Shown piece by piece: positions 46,363-55,605 of a stretch of DNA of 64,000 nt. Position 1 is the stretch's first letter, and each line of letters starts with the position of its first letter. Origin of the DNA: JBBSEX01 sp038239345 (GTDB lineage Bacteria; Acidobacteriota; Terriglobia; Bryobacterales; Bryobacteraceae); contig JBBSEX010000005.1 of assembly GCA_038239345.1 (NCBI GenBank), positions 124,001-188,000 on the forward strand, read 5' to 3'. The notes under the pieces are model-generated. The model was not told where the DNA came from and did no database searches. It was given only the letters and a program-made list of their open reading frames with translations. The position numbers and the translations under genes are program-made.

Positions 46363-49300
46363 ATGAAACCAAGTATAGTTCGTCGATTTGGCCATATCTG
46401 CTGCGCGCTGCTGTTCACGCTCAGCCTCCACGCGCAACTCGACCGCGGACAGATTTCGGGCTTCGTGAAAGACCCCAGCGGGGCTGCGGTCACTGGTGCC
46501 GCCGTCATCATTGAAAATGAAGCCACGCGGCAGGAGACGCGGATTCAGACCAATGAAAGCGGATATTATCAGGCGCCGAATTTGGTAACCGGTCTCTATA
46601 CGATTACGGTGGAAGCGGCAGGTTTCAAAAAGGTTTCCGAGAGCCGTGTTAAATTAGACGCTGCTTCCACCGCGACGGTTGATGTGACTCTGCTGGTCGG
46701 CGGTGTCAACGAAACCGTCAACGTCATCGCTTCAGCGGCGCAATTGCAAACCGATAGCGCGCAAGTGGGCCGTGTGGTTGAGCTGAAACAAATTGAGGAT
46801 CTCACGTTAAATGGCCGCAACCCGCTGTATCTTCCTTTGTTGCTGCCGGGCGTCAGCGGCACCAATATCGACAAATTCGATCCGGATGGCTTGGGTAATG
46901 GCGGCTTCACGATCAACGGTGGACGCACCGACGAAAATCTGATCACAGTGGATGGGGCCATCGCCATCCGGACCAGGGCCGCGGGCGCGATCATCGGCAC
47001 ACTAAATGTCGACACAGTCCAGGAAGTACAAGTGCTGACCGCCGATTACAGCGCAGAGTATGGACGCTCTTCGGGCGGACAGATACGGTACATCACCAAG
47101 AGTGGCGGCCACGATTTTCATGGCGCGCTTTGGGAATATTTCAAGAACGACGCGCTGAACACGAATACATGGGCCCGCAATGCCACGGGTGTCGCCGCCA
47201 ACTCCGTGCCCGTTCCCTATCGCTTCAACGAATTCGGTTACGCGCTAGGCGGCCCGGTGTATATTCCACGGAAGTATAACTCCGACCGCAACAAGCTCTT
47301 CTTCTTTTCGTCAGTGGAATGGATCAAGTTTCATCAATATTCCACCAGTTCCGGCGTCGTACCTTCGCTAGCGATGCGACAGGGAGACTTCAGCGAGCTC
47401 TTGAATCCCAAGAACACCTTTTTTGGTAAGACGAGGGTTATCAACGACCCAACCACAGGTGCCCCGTTCCCCGGCAACATCATTCCGAAAAATAGATTGA
47501 GTCCGAATGGAATCGCGCTGCTAAACGCCTATCCGGCGCCGACGCCGGGCTTGAATATCATAGGCGCCACGAATTGGTTCCAGAGTGGGCCCGACCCACG
47601 AAACAGCTTTCAAAATACATTTAAGATCGATTACCACATCAACGACAAAAACACCTTTTCCGCTCGCGGCACGGAATTCCAGTTCGATGAAATCCAACCG
47701 TTTCGCGGTACCTTCAATCTGGTGCAATTGCATTCCAATCGTCCCAACTATACGGGCGTGATGAGTTTAGCCACCACTCTGAGCCCGACGCTGATCAATG
47801 AAGCGGCGTTCAGCGCCAGCGTGGATCGCAACTTTAACGACGTGGCCAACAACGGGCGTTACGATCGCACCCAATATGGCATAAACTACGCCTACCTTTT
47901 TCCCGGCACCAAGGACATTGCGAACAAAATTCCGACCGTGAGTCTGGCAAACTTCTCTACGCTTGACGGCGGGCCGTATCCGGCATTTTCCAGTGGTCCG
48001 ATCTTCGTCTGGACGGACACGGTCACGAAAATTGCCGGGAATCACACGCTGAAGTTCGGAATCTATATCGAGCATTCGGGCCAGAACGATCGTGATCAGG
48101 TGCAGTCGGGATCAAGTCCCGGGAGCACTAATAATCCTAACGGCCAGTTCACGTTCTTAGACACAGGAACCACGGCAAGCACGGGCGTCGCGGTGGCCAA
48201 CGCCGCACTCGGCCTGTTTAATACGTACGGCGAAGTGGGCAAAAAGGATTACACAATCTATCGCGCCACGGCGACCGAGATCTTCGTACAGGACGGTTGG
48301 AAGATTAATTCCAAGCTGAAGCTCGATGTCGGAATTCGCTATGAACATTGGCCTCCATGGTCAAGTGTATGGGGCAACATCGCGTCGTTCAATCCGCGAT
48401 ATTTCGATCAATCTAAGGCCGCTGTCGTGGATCGTAAGGGCGGCTTCATCATCAGCGGGCTGCCTTATAACGGAATCACCCTGCCAGGTGATGGCTTTAA
48501 TGCAGGCGCCATTGGACGAGTGCCGATCGCCAGCAGTACTTCGCTCGGCTACTTATTTCATGGGCTGCCGGACGGCTTGGCGCAAACGAATAATCTGATT
48601 GATCCGCGCATGGGCATCGCCTATCAGATCAATACCAAGACGGTGTTCCGCGTTGGCGGCGGAGCCTTTCACAACCGCATTGTCTTGAACGACAGCTCTC
48701 TACTGGGAGGAAATCCTCCGCTGCAATTGACGGCCGCGGTGAGTAACGGACTGGCCGACGCGCCTGGTGGTTCGGGTGCCGCGGCGTTGAGTTATCCGCT
48801 GATCGCGACGATGCAGGATCCGGTGAATCGAGCGCCCATCGCCTGGAATTGGAACGGCACTTTGCAGCGCGAGCTACCGCTAGGTATGACGCTGGAAGCG
48901 GGATACGTGGGCCGGGCGGCGTATCATCTTACGAGAGCTCGTAATATAAACTCGCTGCAGCCGGGTACAGTGCAAGCCAACCCGGGCGTCAACGTGGATG
49001 CTCTGCGGCCCTACAGCGGGTATAGCCAAATCACTCTCTTCGAAAATGCGGCGCAGCAGAATTATCACGGGCTGCAAGCGAAGTTAGATCGGCGCTTCCA
49101 CTCGGGTTTAGGATTTGGTGTAGCCTACACGTGGTCAAAGAGCATCACCAATGCCGATGGAAAAGCTGAGGCGCTATTCAATCCTTTCAACGCCAGCGTT
49201 TCGCGCGGCCCGTCGACATTAGATCGAACGCATGTGCTGGTTCTGAACTATATTTATGACATTCCATTTCTAAAGAATAATCAGAGCGTCTTCGGCAAGG

Positions 49301-49767
49301 TTTTGGGCGGCTGGGAAGTTTCCGGCATCAGCCAGTTTCAAAGCGGCCTTGCAGTCGCCGTGCTCGGCACCACGGATCAAGCTGGTGTTGGCTCGGGAAA
49401 CGGTGCTCAACCATACAATGTTGTTGGCAACCCGAACATCAGCAATCAGGTGTTTTCAATATCCAACGGCGATCAGAATTTCTGGTTTAACCCAGCGGCA
49501 TTCGCTCTGCCTGCCGCCGGAACATTCGGCAATGGTGGACGGGGAATCATCCGCGGACCGGGCACGGAAATTTCGAACTTCGCGGTCCGCAAGAATTTCA
49601 CGGTTCGTGAGAGGATGAGAATCCAACTGCGCGGTGAGGCGTTCAATGTGTTCAATCATCCGAACTGGAATAATCCGAACGTGACGCCTACCAGTTCCTC
49701 CTTCGGCAGGATTCAATCGAAGACTGGCAACCGGGACATTCAAGTTGCATTGCGCTTTGAATTTTAG
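46363..49767 (+). CDS. TonB-dependent receptor, Oar-like with N-terminal carboxypeptidase-regulatory domain
   Basis: A 1134-residue outer-membrane protein. The signal peptide (FGHICCALLFTLSLHAQ) is followed by a CarboxypepD_reg beta-sandwich (GQISGFVKDPSGAAVTGAAV, NESGYYQAPNLVTGLYTITV), a plug domain (NGRNPLYLPLLLPGVSG, INGGRTDENLITVDG, VQVLTADYSAEYGRSSGGQI) and a long barrel ending ...NRDIQVALRFEF with a C-terminal phenylalanine. This is the Oar-type receptor so numerous in Acidobacteria, generally used to take up oligosaccharides or other large substrates. AAGGA 8 nt before ATG 46363 decides the start. It sits between the membrane protein and the Gfo/Idh oxidoreductase in one LysR-controlled operon. 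Confidence 0.93.
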   Translation: MKPSIVRRFGHICCALLFTLSLHAQLDRGQISGFVKDPSGAAVTGAAVIIENEATRQETRIQTNESGYYQAPNLVTGLYTITVEAAGFKKVSESRVKLDAASTATVDVTLLVGGVNETVNVIASAAQLQTDSAQVGRVVELKQIEDLTLNGRNPLYLPLLLPGVSGTNIDKFDPDGLGNGGFTINGGRTDENLITVDGAIAIRTRAAGAIIGTLNVDTVQEVQVLTADYSAEYGRSSGGQIRYITKSGGHDFHGALWEYFKNDALNTNTWARNATGVAANSVPVPYRFNEFGYALGGPVYIPRKYNSDRNKLFFFSSVEWIKFHQYSTSSGVVPSLAMRQGDFSELLNPKNTFFGKTRVINDPTTGAPFPGNIIPKNRLSPNGIALLNAYPAPTPGLNIIGATNWFQSGPDPRNSFQNTFKIDYHINDKNTFSARGTEFQFDEIQPFRGTFNLVQLHSNRPNYTGVMSLATTLSPTLINEAAFSASVDRNFNDVANNGRYDRTQYGINYAYLFPGTKDIANKIPTVSLANFSTLDGGPYPAFSSGPIFVWTDTVTKIAGNHTLKFGIYIEHSGQNDRDQVQSGSSPGSTNNPNGQFTFLDTGTTASTGVAVANAALGLFNTYGEVGKKDYTIYRATATEIFVQDGWKINSKLKLDVGIRYEHWPPWSSVWGNIASFNPRYFDQSKAAVVDRKGGFIISGLPYNGITLPGDGFNAGAIGRVPIASSTSLGYLFHGLPDGLAQTNNLIDPRMGIAYQINTKTVFRVGGGAFHNRIVLNDSSLLGGNPPLQLTAAVSNGLADAPGGSGAAALSYPLIATMQDPVNRAPIAWNWNGTLQRELPLGMTLEAGYVGRAAYHLTRARNINSLQPGTVQANPGVNVDALRPYSGYSQITLFENAAQQNYHGLQAKLDRRFHSGLGFGVAYTWSKSITNADGKAEALFNPFNASVSRGPSTLDRTHVLVLNYIYDIPFLKNNQSVFGKVLGGWEVSGISQFQSGLAVAVLGTTDQAGVGSGNGAQPYNVVGNPNISNQVFSISNGDQNFWFNPAAFALPAAGTFGNGGRGIIRGPGTEISNFAVRKNFTVRERMRIQLRGEAFNVFNHPNWNNPNVTPTSSSFGRIQSKTGNRDIQVALRFEF

Positions 49768-49782
49768 AATTGTGAAAGGTAC

Positions 49783-51126
49783 ATGATGAAACAAGATATT
49801 TCGCGTAGGCACTTTTTTTTCGGCAGCTTGCTGGCGGGGGCGGTCCCCATGGGGGGATTCGGGAGTGTGGCCTCTTTGAAGAGTCTCGGCTACAAATCGC
49901 CAAACGAGAAGCTGAATCATGCGGCGATTGGCGCGGGCGGTAAGGGATGGAGCGACATCATGGGAATGCGGAGTGAAAACTTCGTGGCATTCGCCGACCC
50001 GGACGATGTTCGATCGGCACGCGCCGTGAAGCTGAATCCGAAAGCGGCGAAGTACAAAGACTTCCGGCAGATGCTGGATAAAGAAGGCAAGAACATCGAT
50101 TGCGTTACGGTGTCGATCCCGGACCATATGCACGCAACGGCATCGATGTGGGCGATGTCGCGCGGCAAGCATGTTTATTGTCAAAAGCCGTTGACTCGAA
50201 CAATCTGGGAAGCCCGGGAAGTGGAAAAAGCGGCGCGGAAATACAATGTCGCGACACAGATGGGCAATCAAGGTTACTCGGGCGAGGGAACCCGGCAATG
50301 CGCCGAGATCATCTGGTCGGGCGAGATCGGCAACGTTACGGAAGTGCATGCCTGGACCGATCGTCCGCATTGGCCGCAGGGGCCGGAAGTAATTCCGGAG
50401 GAGGCGCCCGTGCCCGCCACTCTCGATTGGGATGTATGGCTAGGCATCGCCGACCAGCGGCCTTACAGTCCGGCATACGTTCCGCAACACTGGCGAGGAT
50501 TCCCGGATTTTGGATGCGGCGCGATAGGCGACATGGCCTGCCACATCATGGGTGCACCGAACATGGCGCTTCGTTTGGGCTCTCCCACTAGCGTCGAAGC
50601 AGTGATGCAGGAAGGCAAGGGCAAATATACTTTCCCGAAGAAGTCGGTGATCCGCTTTGATTTCCCCGCCCGCGGCGCGATGCCGCCGGTAAAAGTCTTC
50701 TGGCACGACGGCCTGAAGGCCCAGCCGAAGATCGGGGGTCTATCGGACAGCGAGTTGCTTGGCGATAAAGACATCAACGGCAGCGTCTTCATCGGCGAGA
50801 AAGGCTTCGTCACCACGGGGTGCTATGGAGAACGCACGCGCCTGATGCCGGACGCCAAAATGAAGGATTACAAGCTACCGCCTCCGGTGTTGTCGCGATC
50901 GCCCGGGCATTACGCCGACTGGATCAGGGCATGCAAAGGAGGCGATCCGTCATGTTCCAATTTCTCGGTCGCCAGCCCGTTTGTGGAGTGGATGTTACTT
51001 GGCGTTATCGCTTTGAAGTTTGAAGGCAAATTGGAATGGGACGGACCGAAGATGCGGTTCACCAACAACAACGAAGCCAATAAATTCCTTAAGCCGCATG
51101 TGCGAAAGGGCTGGAAGCTGGCTTAG
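49783..51126 (+). CDS. Gfo/Idh/MocA oxidoreductase, Tat-exported
   Basis: A 447-residue NAD(P)-dependent oxidoreductase with a strong twin-arginine signal (SRRHFFFGSLLAGAVP). The dinucleotide-binding loop is GAGGKG, and the family motif usually written EKP is YCQKPLT here. DRPHWPQGPE and WLGIADQRPYSPAYVPQHWR are typical of the long acidobacterial/planctomycete subgroup of about 440 residues. Export by Tat means it folds with its cofactor before crossing the membrane. I infer oxidation of a sugar hydroxyl (3-keto-sugar chemistry) in the periplasm. An ATG three bases later is an equal alternative start. Third gene of the LysR operon. Confidence 0.9.
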   Translation: MMKQDISRRHFFFGSLLAGAVPMGGFGSVASLKSLGYKSPNEKLNHAAIGAGGKGWSDIMGMRSENFVAFADPDDVRSARAVKLNPKAAKYKDFRQMLDKEGKNIDCVTVSIPDHMHATASMWAMSRGKHVYCQKPLTRTIWEAREVEKAARKYNVATQMGNQGYSGEGTRQCAEIIWSGEIGNVTEVHAWTDRPHWPQGPEVIPEEAPVPATLDWDVWLGIADQRPYSPAYVPQHWRGFPDFGCGAIGDMACHIMGAPNMALRLGSPTSVEAVMQEGKGKYTFPKKSVIRFDFPARGAMPPVKVFWHDGLKAQPKIGGLSDSELLGDKDINGSVFIGEKGFVTTGCYGERTRLMPDAKMKDYKLPPPVLSRSPGHYADWIRACKGGDPSCSNFSVASPFVEWMLLGVIALKFEGKLEWDGPKMRFTNNNEANKFLKPHVRKGWKLA

Positions 51127-51173
51127 GGTTGGCGTAGACGCTAGTTCCACCAGGGGCTGCCTGATCGGCGGAA

Positions 51174-51201
51174 GTAGCGCGACTTGGAAAAGCCGCGCTA
51201 C
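51174..51201. repeat. palindromic hairpin element, REP- or terminator-like
   Basis: GTAGCGCG (51174-51181) and CGCGCTAC (51194-51201) are exact reverse complements. After one A/C mismatch, CTT pairs with AAG, closing a GGAA tetraloop (GNRA type), so almost the whole 28-bp element is stem. It lies between two convergent genes. There is no T-run on either side. Confidence 0.55.
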
Positions 51202-51208
51202 CCTCGCG

Positions 51209-52639
51209 TTACTGCTTTGGCGTAGAGCCCAGGTCGGCAATCTTGCCCGTTGGATTCGGTTTCGGAAAGGGCAATGTATCGGGTGTCACCCGGACCGCCG
51301 TCGTGAATTTGAACGGATATTTTCCACCGCTGGCATAAGTCAGTTCCACAAAATAAGCAGTGTACCCTCTCTCGGGCTTATCGATGTGTCCGATATAGAC
51401 GTTATCGCCATGGTCGGGCACGCGGCTGCTCTTGTAAGCCGGCCCGATGGACATCAGACGAAAGTCACGCTTCTCGGGATTGTTGGCTACCCAGATTTTG
51501 ACGTCAATTGGTTTGTCGACGCTGGTCACCTTGATATCGCCATTCTTTTCAAAACTCCAAAAGAACTTCGGCCGTGGCTGACCTCGAAGAACGGCGTCAT
51601 AGAAGGCCACCATGCTTTCCCGGGCGTCGGCGTTCTGCGAAAGCGAGTGGTTCGTATTGGGGACATAGCGAAGATATTTCTCACCCGGCAGATCGTCGAA
51701 ATAATATTGCGAAGAGTCCGGCAGAAAGTATTGATCGCCGGCGGAGTTGATGATTAGCTTCGGCATCGTGAAGCGGTCACGATAACTGTAAGGCTCGACG
51801 AGATCCATCAGTTTTTTGTACTCCGGAGTATTCGAAACACTCATAATGCCCATGTCTTCGTAGTCCTTCACCGCCGGCGAATAGAAGCCATAAGCTTGAA
51901 AGTGATGCTCGAACGATTTCTTACTATTCAGGAGATCGATCACCATCGGCGAGATCGCTACCACACGTTTATCGACAGCCGCGGTAGTCCATGTGGTCCA
52001 GCCGCGCTTTGACCCGCCGGCGACAATGAACTTGTCCACGGCCACTTTCCCGGCGGCGTCGCTGGCGCAGAATGATGTGATGGTGTCCATCGCCCGCACC
52101 GACGCCTTCGTCATCGGCATCCGCAAAGGCCAGGTTTCATCGCCGGTCTTGAGATACTTCATCCACGTGTAGGCGATTATCTGATCTTCTGTCCGCAACT
52201 TCGGATCGTCGGCGAAAATCAGCGGTTCATTGGGAATTCCCCGAAGTTCCGTGACGACGCTGTGCGTAGTCAGCGCCATGTCCACATTCATTGGACTCGG
52301 CTTGTCGGGCGACTTATCCGTAATCGATCCACCCGTGATGAAGAGAAATCCCGTGCTGGACTTGACCGCGTCAGGCTTGATAATCGTGAGCCAATGTTTC
52401 CAGATCGGATGATTGACTTCGGCGGCTGTTCGCCAGGCCTGCGACGTCATATCGACGATGTAAGTTGTATAGCCTTCGCCTGGAATAGTTTTTACCAACT
52501 CATATTTATAATTTGCGTCCGGCGCATGGACGTAGCGGTCGAGACCCGTTTCTTTGGGGGCGGCAGCATATGCCGCGACGGTTAAGCAGAGAACCGCCGC
52601 GGATGTCAGTGTCAGTCTTCTATAAACTTTTCGAATCAC
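51209..52639 (-). CDS. PhoPQ-activated pathogenicity-related protein (PqaA)-like hydrolase
   Basis: A 476-residue exported protein (RRLTLTSAAVLCLTVAAYAA) of the PF10142 family. TYIVDMTSQAWRTAAEVNHP, GGSKRGWTTWTTAAVDKRVV (nucleophile elbow GGSKRGW), VKDYEDMGIMSV and IINSAGDQYFLPDSSQYYFD are family landmarks; an acid (D in AGDQYFLPDS) and a histidine (NTNHS) complete a likely triad. The founding Salmonella protein is activated by PhoPQ and its activity is undefined; homologues look like peptidases or esterases of the alpha/beta-hydrolase fold. It is convergent with the Gfo/Idh gene across the hairpin at 51174-51201. Confidence 0.85.
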   Translation of the reverse strand: MIRKVYRRLTLTSAAVLCLTVAAYAAAPKETGLDRYVHAPDANYKYELVKTIPGEGYTTYIVDMTSQAWRTAAEVNHPIWKHWLTIIKPDAVKSSTGFLFITGGSITDKSPDKPSPMNVDMALTTHSVVTELRGIPNEPLIFADDPKLRTEDQIIAYTWMKYLKTGDETWPLRMPMTKASVRAMDTITSFCASDAAGKVAVDKFIVAGGSKRGWTTWTTAAVDKRVVAISPMVIDLLNSKKSFEHHFQAYGFYSPAVKDYEDMGIMSVSNTPEYKKLMDLVEPYSYRDRFTMPKLIINSAGDQYFLPDSSQYYFDDLPGEKYLRYVPNTNHSLSQNADARESMVAFYDAVLRGQPRPKFFWSFEKNGDIKVTSVDKPIDVKIWVANNPEKRDFRLMSIGPAYKSSRVPDHGDNVYIGHIDKPERGYTAYFVELTYASGGKYPFKFTTAVRVTPDTLPFPKPNPTGKIADLGSTPKQ

Positions 52640-52703
52640 CTGGACTCCTTGGTCGCAATTGGCACATCTCTCTAACGATCTAATAGTGCTGAAGGTTACC
52701 GAT

Positions 52704-53579
52704 TCAGGAACGCGCCATCGCTTTTACCTCGGCCAAAGTCTTTAACGCGTCCTTCGCCGGCAAATATTCCATAGCTACGAATTCGCGAAATCCTGTCTCG
52801 CGAATCGCTCTAAAGACGCCGCGATAGTTAATCTCGCCGGTACCAGGTTCATGACGCCCGGGAACATCGCCGACGTGAAAATGCGCAATGGCATCGATAT
52901 TGGCGCGGATTGTCTCGATGAGATTCCCTTCCATTATCTGGACATGATAAATGTCGAACAAGATCTTGACGTGGGGATTGTCGACGGCGCGTACGATTGC
53001 AAAAGCATCGCGGGTTGAGTTCAGGTAGTAATTGGCGTGATTTTGCTTCGGATCTGGACTGAGCGGCTCAACTTTGGCGAGGGTATTGATGATCTCGACG
53101 ATCAGTGTGATCCCACTGGCGGCGGCTAAATCAGCGGCCGGTTTCAAACCTTCGATGATGTTCGCCTGGTGCTGCTCATGCGTCATCCCGGCGATCTTGT
53201 TGCCTGTCAGCACCACCAGTTTCTTGCTCTCGAAACGCTTCGCGGCGTCGATGGATGCTTGAATCTCAGTCAGGAAACCGGGGCGTTCGGATGGATCGCA
53301 CAACCCCATTCCCTTGGGATTTACGCCGCGATTGCCCACTAAACAGGCACATTCCAGCCCCAGCCGATTCTTCAGTCGAGTGATTTGCGCCGGATCGGCG
53401 GCGCGCCAGTCGCCGAACTCAAACCCCTGGTAACCCGCTGTTGCGACCATCCTGACCTGTTCGGCGAGCGGGAGCTTTGGGAAAAGCGCCTCAACGCGGA
53501 CGGACAATTTAAATCCCGCCGCGATGGGCTTAGCCAACGCAGCCATCGCCGGCAATTGAAGCAGTGTTCGACGGAGCAC
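52704..53579 (-). CDS. hydroxypyruvate-isomerase-like TIM barrel, exported
   Basis: A 291-residue xylose-isomerase-like TIM-barrel protein. The N-terminus MLRRTLLQLPAMAALAKPIA looks like a twin-arginine signal (RRTLLQ), unusual for this normally cytoplasmic fold. LIVEIIN and FVAMEYLP hold the two glutamates that serve as acid/base in Hyi-type isomerases, and LFDIYHVQIMEGN and HVGDVPGRHEPGTGEINYR are close to Hyi. Related barrels epimerise or lyse 3-keto-sugars. It is divergent from the cupin gene, and its promoter should overlap the LacI-type palindrome at 53593-53617. Confidence 0.85.
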   Translation of the reverse strand: MLRRTLLQLPAMAALAKPIAAGFKLSVRVEALFPKLPLAEQVRMVATAGYQGFEFGDWRAADPAQITRLKNRLGLECACLVGNRGVNPKGMGLCDPSERPGFLTEIQASIDAAKRFESKKLVVLTGNKIAGMTHEQHQANIIEGLKPAADLAAASGITLIVEIINTLAKVEPLSPDPKQNHANYYLNSTRDAFAIVRAVDNPHVKILFDIYHVQIMEGNLIETIRANIDAIAHFHVGDVPGRHEPGTGEINYRGVFRAIRETGFREFVAMEYLPAKDALKTLAEVKAMARS

Positions 53580-53592
53580 GGATCAGATCATA

Positions 53593-53617
53593 TCACTAAT
53601 AGTGAAACGCGTTTCAC
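53593..53617. promoter_or_regulatory. overlapping palindromic operators, LacI-type
   Basis: GTGAAACGCGTTTCAC (53602-53617) is a perfect 16-bp palindrome of the LacI-family type with a central CG, close to the TGAAACGTTTCA-like sites. A second palindrome TCACTAATAGTGA (53593-53605) overlaps it and shares GTGA. The element lies between the divergent isomerase and cupin genes. No LacI gene is in the window. Confidence 0.65.
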
Positions 53618-53632
53618 AAAAGCAAACCCGGG

Positions 53633-53662
53633 TTGACAAAACCGAAACGTAAGGGGTACATT
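53633..53662 (+). promoter_or_regulatory. sigma-70 promoter of the cupin-to-aldolase operon
   Basis: -35 TTGACA (53633-53638, consensus), 18-bp spacer and -10 TACATT (53657-53662), followed by GGGGTG and ATG 53681. The LacI-type palindrome ends 15 bp upstream of the -35. Confidence 0.6.
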
Positions 53663-53680
53663 CCCGTAAAGGGGTGTTGC

Positions 53681-54463
53681 ATGTCGCTTCGTCGCGCCGC
53701 GCTTACATTGGCGCTAGTTGTGAGCGGTCTTCAAGCTGAGGGCCCGACCGTCCGCCTGATCCGGTTCTCAGAGGGCAATCCTTTTCAGATGGGCGAGGTC
53801 ACCTCGATGCGAATTGTAAGTCCGGGCACTGGCGCGAAACGACTAACGCTGAATTATTCTTTTTCGCAAACTGGTTCCGAATTCTCGCAGCACGTTCACG
53901 ATTACTCCGACGATACGATTCTGGTCCTGCAAGGCGCCGCCGATTTACGGCAAGGGCCGACTCGCACACCGATGCTAGCGGGGACTTGCGCATTCGTGCC
54001 GACCCCACAAATCCACGGCACGATTACCGCCGCGCCGGACACGGTCATGATCAGCACCCAGGTCCCGCCCGATTTAATCTTGTACACCGGAGCGCGCGAT
54101 TCTTCCAAGCCAGGAGCGGCGCAGCCGAAGGGCGTTATCACTCCGGGCGCCGTGAAATATATCCAGTTCGCCGATAAGAATGGATTTTTTGTGAACTCCG
54201 CGATGGGAGCAAAACAGGTGGCAGTAGCCCGGCGGGTGTTGAAGAAGGGCGAGTCGCTGAAAACCGTGATTGGCCCGGACGGCGAACAAGTGCTCTTTGT
54301 TTGGAAGGGCTCCGTATCCGCCAAATCCGGGCGCGAAACTTATAACGCAGGCGAGAAAGACACGATTCTGGCGGTGGGCGCGGCTTCTGTGAAGCTGACC
54401 GGCAGTTCCGCCGAACCGGCGATCGTAATTCAAATTCAAGCGCCGCCAAATTCCAAGCATTAA
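53681..54463 (+). CDS. cupin-domain protein, exported
   Basis: A 260-residue protein with a signal peptide (LRRAALTLALVVSGLQAEGP). The region FSQHVHDYSDDTILVLQGAA shows a cupin first motif with metal-ligand histidines (HVH), and MLAGTCAFVPTPQIHGTITA a second with another histidine. A weaker second cupin-like half (PDGEQVLFVWKGSVS) suggests a bicupin. The reaction is unknown; cupins in sugar loci often act as isomerases or epimerases. I use ATG 53681; a TTG at 53633 is really the promoter's -35. It opens the operon and is 17 bp before the next oxidoreductase. Confidence 0.75.
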   Translation: MSLRRAALTLALVVSGLQAEGPTVRLIRFSEGNPFQMGEVTSMRIVSPGTGAKRLTLNYSFSQTGSEFSQHVHDYSDDTILVLQGAADLRQGPTRTPMLAGTCAFVPTPQIHGTITAAPDTVMISTQVPPDLILYTGARDSSKPGAAQPKGVITPGAVKYIQFADKNGFFVNSAMGAKQVAVARRVLKKGESLKTVIGPDGEQVLFVWKGSVSAKSGRETYNAGEKDTILAVGAASVKLTGSSAEPAIVIQIQAPPNSKH

Positions 54464-54480
54464 GACAAAAGGACGAATCA

Positions 54481-55599
54481 ATGTCAGATATCTTGAGACG
54501 AAGCTTTTTGCAGACAGCGGCGATTTTGCCATTACAGGCCATTCGCGGCACAGCCCAGAATTCCGCCATCAAAATCGGCTTGATCGGTACTGGCAGCCGC
54601 GGCTCCTATGAGGGGCGGATCATTTCCAAAGATCCCCGCGCTAAGTTGACCGCTATTTGCGACGTCAAGGAAGAACAGCTCACCGCGGCGAAGGCAACGT
54701 TCGCGCCCGATGCCAAGGCCACGAAAGACTACCGGGAAGTGCTGGCAAGCGACGTCGATGCCGTCATTATCGCGACGCCCGTGTTTCTGCATCCAGACCA
54801 TTTTGAGGCGGCGGTGAAGGCCGGCAAACACATTTATGTGGAGAAGCCCGCGGGCGTTACCGTGGCCGATTGCAAGCGCGTGATTCGTATTGCCGACAGC
54901 GCCGACCGGAAGATTAACATCTCGTTCGGATTTCAACAGCGCTATGGCCCGGTCTATATGAATGCCAAGAAAATGATCGACGCCGGAGGTATCGGCAAGA
55001 TCCGCGAGGTTCACGCGCAATTTCTAAAGTACGCTCTAACCGGCGATGAGCCAATCCCACCCACTCCAAAAACCGACGCAGAAAAGCTGGACCAGTGGAA
55101 GCTCTGGCGGGCAGGATACGGGGATATCATCGTCGAAACGTACTGTCACAACATCGACGCCATCAACTGGTTTCTGGACGCGCATCCATTGAAGGCCATG
55201 GGATCCGGCGGGCGCACCGTGGAAAAACGCGGCGACATGATGGATCACTTAAACGTGACTTACGATTATCCCGGCAACGTGCAGGCGACGATGATGGGAT
55301 CGCAGATCACGCCGAAATTTTATCGGGCGAATAATGAGCGATTCATCGGTGCGGCGGGCGTAATCGAGACGGCGCGCGAATACTGGAAATATGATATCGG
55401 CAAAGGATGGGTGGAAGAAAAATCGCAGCACGACATCACCATCGATTCGCTTGCCGCATTCGTGCAGCGCATCGCTGAAGGCAAGCCGGAAAATACCGGC
55501 GTGCGTGGAGCCGAGAGCACATTGACGGCGATTTTGGGCCGCATGGCGATCGATTTGCATCGCGAAGTCACGTGGGACGAAATGATGAAGTCGGCGTAA
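54481..55599 (+). CDS. Gfo/Idh/MocA oxidoreductase, Tat-exported
   Basis: A 372-residue oxidoreductase with a twin-arginine signal (LRRSFLQTAAILPLQ). GTGSRG forms the dinucleotide-binding loop, YVEKPAG the conserved lysine motif, and NIDAINWFLDAHP and VTYDYPGNVQATMMGSQ the C-terminal sheet. AAAGGA precedes the ATG. The mature enzyme should hold NAD(P)-type cofactor on delivery to the periplasm. It is closest to the enzyme at 58827-59966: both share HPDHFEAAVKAGKH-like text and end with the same GVRGAESTLTAILGRMAIDL pattern. The likely job is oxidation or epimerisation of a sugar residue. Confidence 0.9.
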   Translation: MSDILRRSFLQTAAILPLQAIRGTAQNSAIKIGLIGTGSRGSYEGRIISKDPRAKLTAICDVKEEQLTAAKATFAPDAKATKDYREVLASDVDAVIIATPVFLHPDHFEAAVKAGKHIYVEKPAGVTVADCKRVIRIADSADRKINISFGFQQRYGPVYMNAKKMIDAGGIGKIREVHAQFLKYALTGDEPIPPTPKTDAEKLDQWKLWRAGYGDIIVETYCHNIDAINWFLDAHPLKAMGSGGRTVEKRGDMMDHLNVTYDYPGNVQATMMGSQITPKFYRANNERFIGAAGVIETAREYWKYDIGKGWVEEKSQHDITIDSLAAFVQRIAEGKPENTGVRGAESTLTAILGRMAIDLHREVTWDEMMKSA

Positions 55600-55605
55600 G
55601 ATATC

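Noticed and set aside
49456..50370. 304-codon minus-strand open frame
   Set aside because: Antisense to the end of the TonB receptor and the start of the Gfo/Idh gene, both of which are certain; no recognisable protein features.
53633..53680. TTG 53633 as start of the cupin gene
   Set aside because: The TTG is part of a consensus TTGACA -35 box; ATG 53681 has GGGGTG upstream and begins the signal peptide.
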